A DNA stretch of 64,000 nt. Source: Aurelia coerulea (taxonomy: Eukaryota; Cnidaria; Scyphozoa; Semaeostomeae; Ulmaridae). A program made the position numbers and the translations under genes. The DNA is taken from positions 32,124,663 through 32,188,662 of the forward strand of contig CM076943.1 in NCBI GenBank assembly GCA_039566865.1, given 5' to 3'. Below, piece after piece: positions 1-12,060 of this stretch (the stretch's first letter is position 1; each line of letters starts with the position of its first letter). The notes below the pieces were generated by a model. That model was not told where the DNA came from, did not search any database, and saw only the letters and a list, made by a program, of their open reading frames with translations.

Positions 1-185
1 GTATCACAAGCACCAAACATACTGTCACTGAAATCAATATTATTTGATCACTCAAGAGATTCTTGGTCTCGTGTATATTTTCATTGAATGCGTTGGCAAT
101 TAATAGCTCTGTAGACAGTGCCCTTACGTAGAATTGAGATAGTATGCAGTGTAGATATGCAGAATAGACTGAATTTATTTTACAG

Positions 186-3100
186 GGCGTCAGTGGAACA
201 TTAATACCAAGATCGATTACGAATACATCAAATCTATCAGAACAAGTCCACGAGTTTCTGGCTTAGCTATGAGGGCAATTAACAGAATGAAATTCGGTTT
301 TTACGATCATTCGCAACCAATGGGCATTCTAAAGTTTGCTACTGCTGCCAGAGGAATAGGAAAGTTCAGCGTCAAATATAAGACCAAAGAAGTCAGAATA
401 ATTGATGATATGCAAGGAAACGAACGAGGAAGGAGCAGGGACAAAAAGAGAAAATCGAACCTACGTAGCAAATCTGCAGATTCTTCCAGATCTAAACATG
501 TATCCGGACTATCAAATGTGCAGCTAGCATCAATCTCGACCCCTGTGTTGGACAGATATGTGTCTGGCACAGCTGTCATAAGGAGGCAATCGACATCCCT
601 ACAATCATACACACAACCAGCACAGACCCCTGTGACTGATAGATATCTGCCTGAAACAGCTTTCATAAGGAGGCAATCAACATCCCTGCAATCATACATA
701 CATCCAGCGCAAATCCCTGTGACTGACAGATACCTGCCTGATACAGCTTTCATAAGGAGGCAATCGACATCCCTACAATCATACACACAGCCAGCACAAA
801 CCCCTGTGACTGACAGATATCTGCCTGATACAGCTTTCATAAGGAGGCAATCAACATCTCTACAGTCATACACACAGCTAGCACAAATCCCGGTGACTGA
901 CAGATATCTGCCTGATACAGCTTTCATAAGGAGGCAATCGACATTCCAACAATCATACACACAGCCAGCACAGACCCCTGTGACTGACAGATATCTGCCT
1001 GATACAGCTTTCATAAGGAGGCAATCAACATCCCTACTATCAGACACACTTGCAGCACAAAATCCTGTTACTGACTGGTATCTGCCTGATACAGCTTTCA
1101 TACGGAGGCAATCAACAGACACACTGACAGCACAAACTCCTGTTACTGACAGGTATCTGCCTGATACAGCTTTCATACGGAGGCAATCAACATCCCTACT
1201 ATCAGACACACTGGCAGCACAAAATCCTGTTACTGACAGGTATCTGCCTGATACAGCTTTCATAAGGAGGCAATCAACATCCCTACTATCAGACACATTT
1301 ACAGCACAAAATCCTGTTACTGACAGGTATTTGCCTGACACAGCTCTCATATTGCAGCAGTCAGCATCTGTGCGATTAGAAGATCAGTCAGGACAAATCT
1401 CACCTCCTGTGATTGACAGATATTTGCCTTTCACAGCGAGATCTACACCCATAGGATCAGATAGCCGGCCCCCTCAAATCTCACCACCCCCTGTGACTAA
1501 CAGATATCTGCATTACATGGATAAATCTGCATCTGGAACCAGACAACCAGATGCACAACCTACACCAAGCTCAATCCCTATGACTGACAGATCAGAGCTG
1601 GACACAGCTAGATCTATATTTGAACGGCCAGACGCACAACCAGGAGCAATGTCAAGCTATGTGACAGAAATATATCTGCCTTCTGCAGCTAAATCTATCT
1701 CTGGACGACCAGGCACACAGCCAGCAGTATCCTCGATCCCTAGGTCTGACAGATCATCACGGGAAATGTCTCAGTCTATATCCCCGCAACCAAACGCGAA
1801 ACTAGCAGCAACCCCAACCTGTGTGACTGACAGATACCTGCCATGCGTAACTGAATCTACAGCCAGACAACCTGTCGCACGGCCAGCTCCAATCTCAATT
1901 CCCAGGACTGATGGATCAGAGATGGAAATAGCTAAATCTACATACGTAGAATCAGATGTACAGCCAGCACCAGTCTCAACGCCTGTTGCATTGAGGAGAC
2001 TTGCTTTTGTACAATCAGAAGCGCAGTCAGCACCAATCACAATCCCTGTGACTAAAAGATCAGTGCGTGGTGCAGTAAAATCTATGTCTGGACAACCTGA
2101 TGCACAGCAAGTAGCAATCTCAACCCGTTTGACTGACAGATTTCTGCCATCCGTAGCTAAATCTACATCCAGACAACCAGGTGCCCCACCAGCACCTGTC
2201 TCAACTCCTGTGACTGACAGATCAGCGTTTGACACAGCTAAATCTTTCTTTGCACAATCGGATGCTCCATCAAGACCAGTCTCCATTCCTGTGACTGATA
2301 GATCGGTACACGATAGAACAAAATCTTTATTTGCACCATCAAATGCCCCACCAGCACCAGTCTCAACTCCTGTGACTGACAGATCAGTGCGTGACACAGC
2401 TAAATCTTTCTTTGCACAATCGGATGCTCCATCAAGACCAGCCTCCATTCCTGTGACTGATAGATCGGTACACGATAGAACAAAATCTTTATTTGCACCA
2501 TCAAATGCCCCACCAGCACCAGTCTCAACTCCTGCGACTGACAGATCAGTGCGTGACACAGCTAAACCTTTCTTTGCACAATCGGATGCACCATCAAGAC
2601 CAGTCTCAATTCCTGCGACTGACAGATCAGCGTTTGACACAGCTAAATCTTTCTTTGCACAATCGGATGCACCATCAAGACCAGTCTCAATTCCTGTGAC
2701 TGACAGATCAGTGTGTAACACAGCTAAATCTTTCGTTGCACAATCGAACGCACCATCAAGACCAGTCTCAACTCCTGCGACTGACAGATCAGCGTTTGAC
2801 ACAGCTAAATCTTTCTTTGCACAATCGGATGCACCATCAAGACCAGTCTCAATTCCTGTGACTGACAGATCAGTGCGTAACACAGCTAAATCTTTCTTTG
2901 CACAATCTAACGCACCATCAAGGCCAGTATCAACTCCTGTGACTGACAGATCAGTGCGTGACAGAACTAAATCTTTATTTGCACAATCAGATACACCGCC
3001 AGCACCAGTCTCAATCCCTGTGACTGACAGATCAGTGCGTGACACAGCTAAGTCTTTCTTTGCACAATCAGATACACCGCCAGCACCAGTCTCAATTCCT

Positions 3101-6028
3101 GTGACTGACAGATCAGTGCGTGACACAGCTAAATCTTTCTTTGCACAATCTAACGCACCATCAAGGCCAGTATCATCTCCTGTGACTGACCGATCAGTGC
3201 GTGACACAGCTAAATCTTTCTTTGCACAATCGGATGGACCATCAAGGCCAGTATCAACTCCTGTGACTGATAGATCAGTGCGTGACAGAACTAAATCTTT
3301 CTTTGCACAATCAGATGCACCACCAGCACCAGTCTCAATTCCTGTGACTGACAGATCAGTGCGTGACACAGCTAAATCTTTCTTTGCACAATCAGATGCT
3401 CCATCAAGACCAGTCTCAATTCTTGTGACAGACAGATCAGTGCGTGACACAGCTAAATCTTTCTTTGCACAATCGGATGGACCATCAAGGCCAGTATCAA
3501 CTCCTGTGACTGATAGATCAGTGCGTGACAGAACTAAATCTTTATTTGCACAATCAGATGCACCGCCAGCACCAGTCTCATTTCCTGTGACTGACAGATC
3601 AGTGCGTGACACAGCTAAATCTTTCTTTGCACAATCGGATGCTCCATCAAGGCCAGTATCAACTCCTGTGACTGACAGATCAGTGCGTGACAGAACTAAA
3701 TCCTTATTTGCACAATCAGATGCTCCACCAGTGCCAGTCTCAATCCCTGTGACTGACAGATCAGTGCGTGACACAGCTAAGTCTTTCTTTGCACAATCGG
3801 ATGCACCATCAAGGCCAGTATCAACTCCTGTGACTGACAGATCAGTGCGTGACACAGCTAAATCTTTCTTTGCACAATTAGATGCACCACCAGCACCAGT
3901 CTCAATTTCTGTGACTGACAGATCAGTGCGTGACAGAACTAAATCCTTATTTGCACAATCAGATGCCCCACCAGTGCCAGTCTCAATCCCTGTGACTGAC
4001 AGATCAGTGCGTGACACAGCTAAGTCTTTCTTTGCACAATCGGATGCACCATCAAGGCCAGTGTCAACTCCTTTGACTGACAGATCAGTGCGTGACACAG
4101 CAAAATCTTTCTTTGCACAATTAGATGCACCACCAGCACCATTCTCAATTCCTGTGACTGACAGATCAGTGCGTGACAGAACTAAATCCTTATTTGCACA
4201 ATCAGATGCCCCACCAGTGCCAGTCTCAATCCCTGTGACTGACAGATCAGTGCGTGACACAGCTAAGTCTTTCTTTGCACAATCGGATGCACCATCAAGA
4301 CCAGTCTCAACTCCTGTGACTGACAGATCAGTGCGTGACACAGCTAAATCTTTATTTGCACAATCAAATGCACCACCAGCACCAGTCTCAATTCCTGTGT
4401 CTGGCATATCAGTGCGTGACACAGCTAAATCTTTATTTCCACAATCAGATGCACCGCCAGCACCAGTCTCAATTCCTGTGTCTGGCAGATCAGTTCGTGA
4501 CAGAGCTGAGTTTTTATTTCCACAATCAGATGCACCGCCATCACCAGTCTCAATCCCTGTGACTGACAGATCAATTCGTGACAGAGCTGAGTTTTTATTT
4601 GCACAATCAGATGCACCGCCAGCACCAGTCTCAATTCCTGTGTCTGGCAGATCAGTGCGTGACACAGCTAAATCTTTATTTCCGCAATCAGATGCACCGC
4701 CAACGCCAATCTCAATCCCTGAGGCTGACAGATCAGTTCGTGACAGAGCTGAGTTTTTATTTGCACAATCAAATGCACCGCCAGCACCAGTCTCAATTCC
4801 TGTGTCTGGCAGATCAGTGCGTGACACAGCTAAATCTTTATTTCCACAATCAGATGCACCGCCAACGCCAATCTCAATCCCTGAGGCTGACAGATCAGTT
4901 CGTGACAGAGCTGAGTTTTTATTTGCACAATCAAATGCACCACCAGCACCTGTGGCTGACAGATCATCATTTGACATAGCTGAATCTTCATTCAGAGAAC
5001 TAGACACACCTCCAGCACCACCTGCACCACATGCACCACCTGCACCACATGCACCACCTGCACCACCTGCACCACATGCACCACCTGCACCACATGCACC
5101 ACATGCACCACCTGCACCACATGCACCACCTGCACCACATGCACCACCTGCACCTCCTGCACCTCCTGCACCTATGTCACACCCTGTGATTGAGAGATCA
5201 ACACCGGACACAGCTGAATCTACATTCAGAAAACCACCAGCACTACCTGCACAATCTGCACCACCTACTCAACCAGCACCTATCTCAAACCCTGTAATTG
5301 CCAGATCATCAATGAACAAAGCTAAATCTACATTTACACCGCTAGGCAAACCACCACCACTACCTGCACCACCTGCACAACCATCACTACGTGCACCTAT
5401 TTCAAAATTTACATCTAGACAACAAGACACACCGCCAGCACCACCAACACCACCAGCACCGCCTGCACCTATCTCCACCCCAGTGACTGACAAATCACCG
5501 CTGGACAAAACTAAATCAACTTCCAGAGAACCTAATGCGCCACCAGTTCCGCCAGCACTGCCATCACCATTAGCGCCAATTTCAATCTCTGAGAGTGATA
5601 GATCGCTATCGGACTCCACTGTGTCTACTTCCAGAGAATCATATGCGCCACCAGTACCGCCATCACCACAAGCACCTATCTCAATCTCTGTAAGTGACAG
5701 ATCGATGCCGGACTCTATTTCATCTACACCTGAACAACCAAACACATGGACAGCACCTGTTTCAATATCTGGAAATGATCAATCACGGCCAGTGGAAGCA
5801 CCAACTGCCGATGAAAACGAGGCTGCCAATACAAGCAGAAGAATCCCCACAAAACAACGCGGTACCTCTTCTTCAAGGCCCAGGAGAGAAAGGGTAAGGA
5901 ATTTTGATCGAACAGATGGAGACATGATTTTTGATGAAATAAGAAAAACCTTATTCGCAGCTATTGATGCTAATGATAATTCTTTGATTTTGAAAAGGAC
6001 CCATTTTCATTCTGTCAACTTTGAATAA
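186..6028 (+). CDS. Giant 3' terminal exon of a repeat-rich disordered protein
   Basis: The reading frame is open from a stop at 170-172 to TAA at 6026-6028. A pyrimidine-rich tract ending in TTTTACAG at 178-185 looks like a 3' splice site, so I treat this as an exon entered in phase 1 (two bases complete a codon). The first ATG is at 269, but QWNINTKIDYEYIKS upstream of it is open and protein-like. The segments in order are: a basic, RS-rich N-terminal part (to about 530); nine or so 29-residue repeats around TPVTDRYLPDTAFIRRQS (560-1360); diverged linkers; about 34 copies of a 27-residue repeat around SVRDTAKSFFAQSDAP (2200-4950); a Pro-Ala-His tract (5010-5175); further Pro-rich linkers; and a short charged tail from about 5890 containing FDEIRKTLFAAIDAND. 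Cysteine is almost absent and no membrane segment is seen. The composition suggests an extended, disordered protein with many S/T-P sites. I do not recognise the family. The 5' exons lie outside the window. Confidence 0.75.
560..1360 (+). repeat. Coding tandem repeat, 87-bp (29-residue) unit
   Basis: About nine direct copies lie within the giant exon; adjacent CTGCCTGATACAG motifs are 87 bp apart. Each unit encodes PVTDRYLPDTAFIRRQS followed by a more variable STSLQSYTQPAQ-type linker. One unit near 1100 is shortened by a few codons, but the frame is kept throughout. The VTDR motif is shared with the 27-residue repeats downstream, so both arrays probably derive from one ancestral unit. Confidence 0.85.
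2200..4950 (+). repeat. Coding tandem repeat, 81-bp (27-residue) unit
   Basis: About 34 direct copies encode variants of PVTDRSVRDTAKSFFAQSDA, alternating between APSRPVST- and APPAPVSI-type linkers. The alternation suggests a higher-order unit of two or three repeats spread by unequal exchange. From about 4390 the units change to PVSGRSVRDTAKSLFPQ and RAEFLF variants. All indels keep the frame, which points to selection on the protein. Confidence 0.9.
5010..5175 (+). repeat. Pro-Ala-His low-complexity coding tract
   Basis: Short CACCACCTGCACCACATG-type repeats encode alternating PPAP and PHAP peptides in the giant exon. This slippage-prone tract probably varies in length between alleles. 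Confidence 0.8.
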
Positions 6029-8574
6029 ACTGACAAGTGCAAAATTACAGACAACGACTTTTTATCAGATTTTTTTAAAATTATTTTTCATATATAAAGA
6101 TATTTATTTGTAGAAGATAGATTATTCTGAAGGTGGCTGAAACTGTCATATGATATAGCCAGAACATTAGAGTTGATAATGACTTTATTGATAATGTTTT
6201 TACTGACTATATCTTGCAGGAATACTTACTCAACCATGCTAATGTCTGTAATTGTAGGTAGTTTATTGAAAAATGAACCGCTATATTTCAGACAGTTTAG
6301 AATAAAACAGACATTTTAGAAAACCTAGTTTATACAGTTAACTTTTTTATTGAACATCTAACAGCTGTGTTTTCCAAGTTTATAATAAATTCATCAATCG
6401 TAAACTCCCGACAGAGAATACGGAATTACTCTAGCTGATCGTATGAATTAAATATTGCTACAATTCTACAGTATAAATAAGAAGTTATATTACGCGGAAT
6501 GTGGGATAGAAATTAACCAATCAGAAATAAGTAAAGCAGGAAGTTACTGAAGTGATAAAAGCATTGCTGGACTTTGTTTGAATAATAAAAACAGTTAATC
6601 ATACACTAAAAGTAATGTAAACCGTTCGAATAAAAGTTAGTCATGAGATATCATGGAAAAAGCTGCTAAAATCAAATAGTTAAAATATGTAGCTACTAAC
6701 ATATAAGAAAGAAGAAGAAAATGTGCCGAAATGAATGAGCAAAAAGGGGGTATCTTGACACAGCAGAACTATTCGGAGTTTTGCGGCAGTCTACTGATTG
6801 TTTTATAATAGGGATTACTGGTACTTTAGTGCACACGGATGTAGACTCTTTTATTTTCACTTCATGTCGTTTCGTTGTCAACTTTTTGAAATAGGATCAG
6901 TTTGAAGGACTCAAAGACATTCTTCTTTCATGGTAGCAAGCCAAGCAACACCTATACCTTCCTTTGAAATTTTTGTCCTTCAATTTGCAGGAAAGTCGTT
7001 GCTCTATTATAATACAATTTAGGGTTGTAAATACTTCCATTGTAGCACAAACAAAAAAGAAACAATGTCAATATTTATATTTTCAAATATACGCAGTACA
7101 TAATGGAAGTGGAGCACTTTTCATGATGATTAGCCAGCACTTGATAAGATATTTATCACGAACTTCAGTTATATTTTGTTAGCATTTGTATTAGATTTTT
7201 AGAAATGATGTAAGATAGTTATTCTTTGCACATAATTGGCATTAATTAGCCTCTCTGCTGCTATAGTCGTCAACTTAGATAAATTATATTATTATTATTT
7301 TCATTAATATTGATACGGAGACGTTCATCTATTTGAAAGTCACAAGAGTACAAAACGAAATCAAAGCCGTTTTTTTTCAGATTCTGATTGCAGCGGATAT
7401 GTAAATTTGTTGTACCTGTAATTGTGCACTTCTAAGAATTACTTTAGAACTCCTGGGGTTGCTTCAAATATAGGTTCGATTGCAAAACTGCAATCATTCA
7501 TGTGAAGGACAAATCATGGGTTTGCTAAATTAATGCTAGAAAGCAAACTTACCAACTGCTGCCGCTAACTGTCAATTTTTCCTGATGTTGACAAGAGCTG
7601 TAAATTGATCAAAAATGTTGATAATTTAAGCCAAGCATCGTCGCCTTTAGTCGCCATGTTATCCATGGGCATGTCATAAAGAGGCTAGCCACGATTCAGA
7701 GGCAAGGAAACTTTCTTTAAAGATTAGAAGCGCGTTCTACGTATACTTTTCAATGATTACGAAGCTTCATTCGAAGGGCTTCTTCAAAGAAACAATGAGC
7801 AGACAGTCCATGTAAAAAACCTGCAGAAGCTAATGACTGAGGTCTTTAAGTCTTTAACCCTAAACCATGTATGGGCTTTTCGAGCTACCATTTATGGGGG
7901 GAACACTGCCTCAGACTTGCCAGAATTCAATATAACTTGGCTCAATTGCAGAACAAGTAATTTTTAGCTTGTAGATTAATTTGGGTGTGGCTGTCACGCC
8001 TTGTGACGTCACGAATTTGAAAATCTGTGAAAATCAGGCTTCCAAGTTAAATTAGAGTTGAAAGAAGATTTTGCATGAATTTATGCAGTTTTTGGTTCAA
8101 TTTGTCAACATATTTGGTGATAAAATGCTATTTTATTGAAAATAATGATTTTGTAGTGATATTTTGGCAGAAATTAGCCGATTCTGATGACGTTGTGCTA
8201 TCAATTTGTTATATGTAAAAATAGACCAAAAGAGCCTACAAAATGGTGATAACCTATTACGAATGTATGTTTTTTATTGAAAAAGTTTGAAAAGATTCAA
8301 AGACATATTGCTAATTAGTCAAAATGGCGGCCAAAATGGCGTCACTATAAAATTCCGGTATCAAAGTGAAGCCCTTCTGTCTGCTGATTCATTTGCCATA
8401 ATACGTCATCATTCAATCAAATAATTCCATTAAAATAATTGAAAACAATGATTTTGCTGCCACCTTTTTCCAAATATAGGCATGTCACGTGACCTGTGAG
8501 CCGCATTCAATTTTTTTTCAAAATGTCGCTAATGTCGTTTAAAAATAAGGCAAATAAAACCTCGAGGGGGGGGG
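6029..8574. other. 3' UTR and non-coding stretch, no gene seen
   Basis: This is AT-rich DNA with only short, uncharacteristic ORFs. Between about 7990 and 8530 there are several TGACGTCA- and TGACGT-containing segments and pieces with ATGGCG, probably old dispersed repeats. I could not define ends or coding potential. No phase-1 5' exon for the downstream gene was found here. Confidence 0.5.
6301..6306 (+). promoter_or_regulatory. Candidate poly(A) signal of the giant-exon transcript
   Basis: An AATAAA hexamer lies about 270 bp after the TAA stop. Further AATAAA-like words occur near 6023 (overlapping the stop), 6384 and 6627, so the exact cleavage site is uncertain. Confidence 0.4.
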
Positions 8575-8980
8575 GGGGAGGTGGAATCCACCCCCAATTG
8601 GATTATGGTCGAATTGCCAAAATCCAACATGCCTTTGGGATCTGGTCTTAAGAAAGAGACTTATGACCGCGGAGCAAAAGATCTATTACAGCTACCTAAA
8701 GCTAGAACTGTTTTAAATGGCTTAAATTTGATTGTCTTCAGTGGCAGTATTCTTTGGAACGCTATATCTGATGAGATAAAGTCGAGACAATCTATAGCCT
8801 CGTTCAAAATTCAAGACAAATCAAGGAATGCAGAAAATTTTTATTGCAACATTTGTAATTGGCTGAAATTGTAAATATTGTACTTCTGTAAATAGTTGGT
8901 ATAAATCAGTTACCCTAGTTTAGAGTTACTATTTTAGTTACCCTGAATTAGTTACCTTGAGTAAACTATGTTTATGTTTA
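8575..8980 (+). mobile_element. LINE 3' fragment (reverse transcriptase C-terminus)
   Basis: The frame from about 8581 to 8874 reads PLGSGLKKETYDRGAKDLLQ and, further on, SGSILWNAISDEIKSRQSI followed by a tail of the SFKIQDK type. This matches the usual end of CR1/L2/Jockey-group reverse transcriptases (G-x-x-L-W-N-x-L/I-x-x-x-I, then a SFK tail). Only the last 100 or so residues remain, so it is a 5'-truncated dead copy. A G/T-rich run at 8569-8582 marks the upstream join. Confidence 0.6.
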
Positions 8981-10314
8981 TTATCGTGCATTTGAAAGAT
9001 GACACTGCGATTTCTTGTACGGTCATATTGATTCCATAAAAGATTCATTTCCCTTTTCCTTGTGGAAAAAGGTTGATATTAGTGTTCTGCTTTGGTTTCT
9101 GCCATTCTATATCTTTCAAATGCTTTATATCATGATTTCTCATACATGCAGCCACCATTTCCATCAGTTCTAATGTTATCTTAAGGCATGTTTCTATATA
9201 GCTTGCAATTTGAATTTCCAAACCAGCGACTCTTTGCTAAATGTATCGATCTTTTTCCTTCGCAGAAGATCTATTTTCAACGGAATTGCGCATTCCATAT
9301 CGCCCTTGTTGTCACAAAGCAAATAAGACGAGAAGTGGGAGTATTTAGTTTTGCCTCTCAGAAACAAAATATGTCAGTTTATTTCCACGTGCAGTACAGT
9401 TGAAATCAGCGATCCTTGAGATTGAAAACATGGCATTGATGGTTTTGAGCTCTTGAAATATTTTATAAGTGAAGCGTGGACCCAGCGTGGATACCCGTGA
9501 TTTAGATGGTAGACTGACGACGTAATTCCATGTATTCCCTTGATGTTTGTAATCTAATTTCTTTATTCTCACCCATCAGTTTAAAGCCATCAGCATAAAT
9601 ACCTATCATTCGATTGTGTTGTTCAGAACTTTGATGTGTAGCTGTAAGAATAGCCTTCGAGTAGACCCTTTCTTTTGAATAATAGGTCTCGTAGGCTACT
9701 TCAAGGATAGATTAAACACAAATACCCTTGCCAGTGGTTTTGCTCAATTCCTTTGCTCACAATGAAGAATATCCTGGAACAATTTCCGTCGCAAAGAAAG
9801 GCAAAATTGCCCAGAAGCTCTTGGTCTAAAACAGCAGCATTTGCCATGGAGAGGAATTCTATTAATAGTTGATTGAGCGAATATCCCTCTTAGAAGTTTT
9901 GTTTACTATGAGCAATGCTTCTGCAAGTCGATCAAGAGTTTTTTGGCAATTTCGCGTTTCTTTGAGTCCGACATTTTGAAGTTAGATCTATTTAAACCAC
10001 ATGAATTAAGCAGTACGATGTGAATATATAGCTGTGTAAAGCAAACCAACATTGTATGCATGATAGGTTCGCTTTATTAAAAAGGTGCCGAATTGCCACG
10101 CAACTATTTGACAAAGAAATCACTTTTGCATCTGGAGGCAGTAAAGAATAAGCAGAATATTACGATGGCGAACTATGCAGACTTACGTTTAGTTCAGGTA
10201 GCTAGAATGGATGGATAACGGCGTAGAAAGTCGTAGAAAGCATTAGTATAGTGAGTATTCTATTGATTGGTCTGAAGTCTTCATCTTCAGATGTTGTTGT
10301 TGCCTTCATTTTAG
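8981..10314. other. Non-coding stretch, nothing recognised
   Basis: AT-rich sequence with short ORFs lacking family features. It contains no splice-flanked open segment that could serve in phase 1 as a 5' exon for the gene downstream. Confidence 0.45.
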
Positions 10315-10326
10315 TGTTTAACGTTG
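10315..10326 (+). CDS. Possible 12-base microexon of the CaaX coiled-coil gene
   Basis: A pyrimidine-rich tract ending in CATTTTAG is followed by TGTTTAACGTTG and then a good donor, GTAAGT. Read in phase 1 it encodes x-F-N-V and leaves one G, which joins to GT at 11116 to give Gly. Both phases agree with the next exon, and the gene has other exons of 22-47 bases. Twelve bases between AG and GTAAG could also occur by chance. Confidence 0.35.
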
Positions 10327-10497
10327 GTAAGTTCTCGAAACACTGAGCCCATTCAGCTAACAGACATGCTTCTCCGCATTTTATTCATAGCATTAACTTG
10401 CAATTTGTCCTCGTTTGCTGTAGAAGTCTTGCAAAGTGACTTCTTGTTCCGTAATCGTTTTTCTAATGTCTCTGAAAATGTGCTTCTTGAATGGCTG

Positions 10498-10517
10498 GGG
10501 GGGGGGGGGGGGGGGGG
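10498..10517. repeat. Poly-G run
   Basis: An uninterrupted run of about 20 G residues, a simple-sequence tract prone to slippage and assembly error. Confidence 0.9.
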
Positions 10518-11115
10518 AACTTTCACCGAACTTTACAAAATTAGCAACTACGTTCAAAGAATTTTCCCAAGCATTGTACTGATATTCAGTTGATCAAGGT
10601 GCGTTATCAGTCATATTACGTACTATGCTTGTCACAGAAACTTTTTTGCAATTCGTTATGTACGCACGGAAGTTTTTTCAGGGGTATTCCTCATCTAGAG
10701 ATACCTGGGACTCTTACAGGAAAGTAATGGAAAACCAACTGTGAAGAAACGAAAATAATCTCCCTTGTCTTTTATTATCCGTCTATGATTAACCACAAAT
10801 TGATTCGGAAACTATATCAAATGCTCTTGATAAGATAGTTCCTCAATTGGCTGATCTTGTGGTTCATTTTATATCCGCAAACTTTATGTTAGCGTGGCGT
10901 ACAGTATTCACTGGATTCAGAGATTCGTATCTTTTATCATTTTGTCAAGTATAACATGCAACGATTTAGATTTTATCAGTTGTAGAGAACGTTAGGAATT
11001 GATTGTGGACGATGACAAAATACTTATAATTCTATCTTGAAGTGCTGGTTTATACTTGAGAGATTTTGATATGTGGAAAATAAATGAGCATGGTTTTTAT
11101 GTGGTTTGGTTTCAG

Positions 11116-11232
11116 GTTGCCGAATTACGCCATATCGAGAGCTAAAAAGGCCGAGTAATCTCAAGCGATCCAACTCTCTACGTTCTGCATCTGGCAAGTT
11201 CAGAGACGAAAACGAAGATATGAACATGAAAG
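11116..11232 (+). CDS. Exon of the CaaX coiled-coil gene (basic, Ser-rich)
   Basis: TTTGGTTTCAG precedes a 117-base open segment ending in a GTAATT donor. It starts with two bases finishing a codon and leaves one G, so it is phase 1 at both ends. It encodes GCRITPYRELKRPSNLKRSN, then SLRSASGKFRDENEDMNMK. The KRSNSLRS stretch is a typical basophilic-kinase substrate sequence. It joins in frame to the exon at 12392. Upstream exons are unknown apart from the possible microexon at 10315. Confidence 0.75.
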
Positions 11233-11349
11233 GTAATTCTTTTTCTGGCAACTACTACCTTTTACTTGAGCTTTTAACAAACATACATTGGTAGAATGGT
11301 GTATTACTATCAGTTAGATTTCTCCTTATTATTCAATTCTTCGAAAGGG

Positions 11350-12060
11350 GAGCATATGCTCCAAATCTTTAACTCGACGTAAAAAGGTGGGTGTAAAACT
11401 CACTCTATGACCTTTTTTTCCTTTTAATTTTAACTTTTTAGGCATGGTAGCCCCCTAGTTTAGATAACTGCTTTACAGGGAGCCATGCACACAAACATAC
11501 AATTGAATTTAAAATCTAACCACACTATCAATCAAATTACTAACGAAAAAGCTAAATAAGATCGAAGAAAAGAAAAAGATCCGGCTTTTAGGATGTAGTC
11601 GATAAAACTTTCTTTAGCTCAGCAGTGAAGGTTTTCAAAGAAGTAGATGCTTTAGCTTCTTTACTTAGGCTATTTCTTCCGATGGAATGACTTGAACAGT
11701 TAGAGCGTATCTAACATTTCAACTGATTTGAGGATGTGACGTCATTAAATTTCTAAATCATAAACCATAGAAATGTGACTTTTGCTTGATACCATATTGT
11801 AGAAATCCATAAACTGTGGTTTTCTTGGAAATTTTGTCTAGTTGCGTCAAACGGTTTAGACATAAAGATGGTTTTAAGTTTTTGCGATTCTTGAAGAAGA
11901 AAAAGACACTCTAATTCTGAAAATATCGAAGATTTGAGAAGAATAGTGCAACAGTAGAATTATAGCGAAACAGCTGAAATTTCTTTGAAGTCATTCAGTT
12001 CAAAGAAGTAGGTCTTTGAATTTTACACCAACCTTTTTAAAGATTTGGAACCTATGCTCA
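11350..12060. mobile_element. Palindromic MITE with GCTC(C)AAATCTTT ends, split by a LINE tail
   Basis: The left end (ATGCTCCAAATCTTTAA, then GGTGGGTGTAAAA) and right end (TTTTACACCAACC, then AAAGATTTGGAACCTATGC) are inverted copies. The interior from about 11735 (TGACGTCATTAAATTTCTAA) matches the element at 41810-42293. A LINE 3' end at 11430-11705 lies inside. A single end of the same family sits at about 12628-12740. Ends are approximate and no target duplication was fixed. Confidence 0.6.
11430..11705 (-). mobile_element. LINE 3' end fragment
   Basis: On the minus strand the frame ending at about 11597 reads HSIGRNSLSKEAKASTSLKT and then a TAELKKVLSTTS tail with a stop, like the C-terminal tail of CR1/L2-type reverse transcriptases. 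The 3' UTR ends in a stem-loop (GGCATGGTAGCCCC ... GGGAGCCATGC) also found at the 3' end of the LINE at 13285, so the two belong to one family. It is deeply 5'-truncated. Confidence 0.6.

Noticed and set aside
307..1350. Minus-strand ORF of about 347 codons
   Set aside because: Same cause, opposite the 87-bp coding repeat.
1771..5211. Very long minus-strand ORF (about 1,146 codons, Gly/Ala/Asp-rich)
   Set aside because: It is the antisense of the 81-bp coding repeat. A period divisible by three keeps it open; it has no independent motif or splice context, and the sense frame has both.
10142..10200. ATG segment MANYADLRLVQ followed by GTAGCT as first exon of the downstream gene
   Set aside because: It would end in phase 0, which produces an early stop when joined to 10315/11116.
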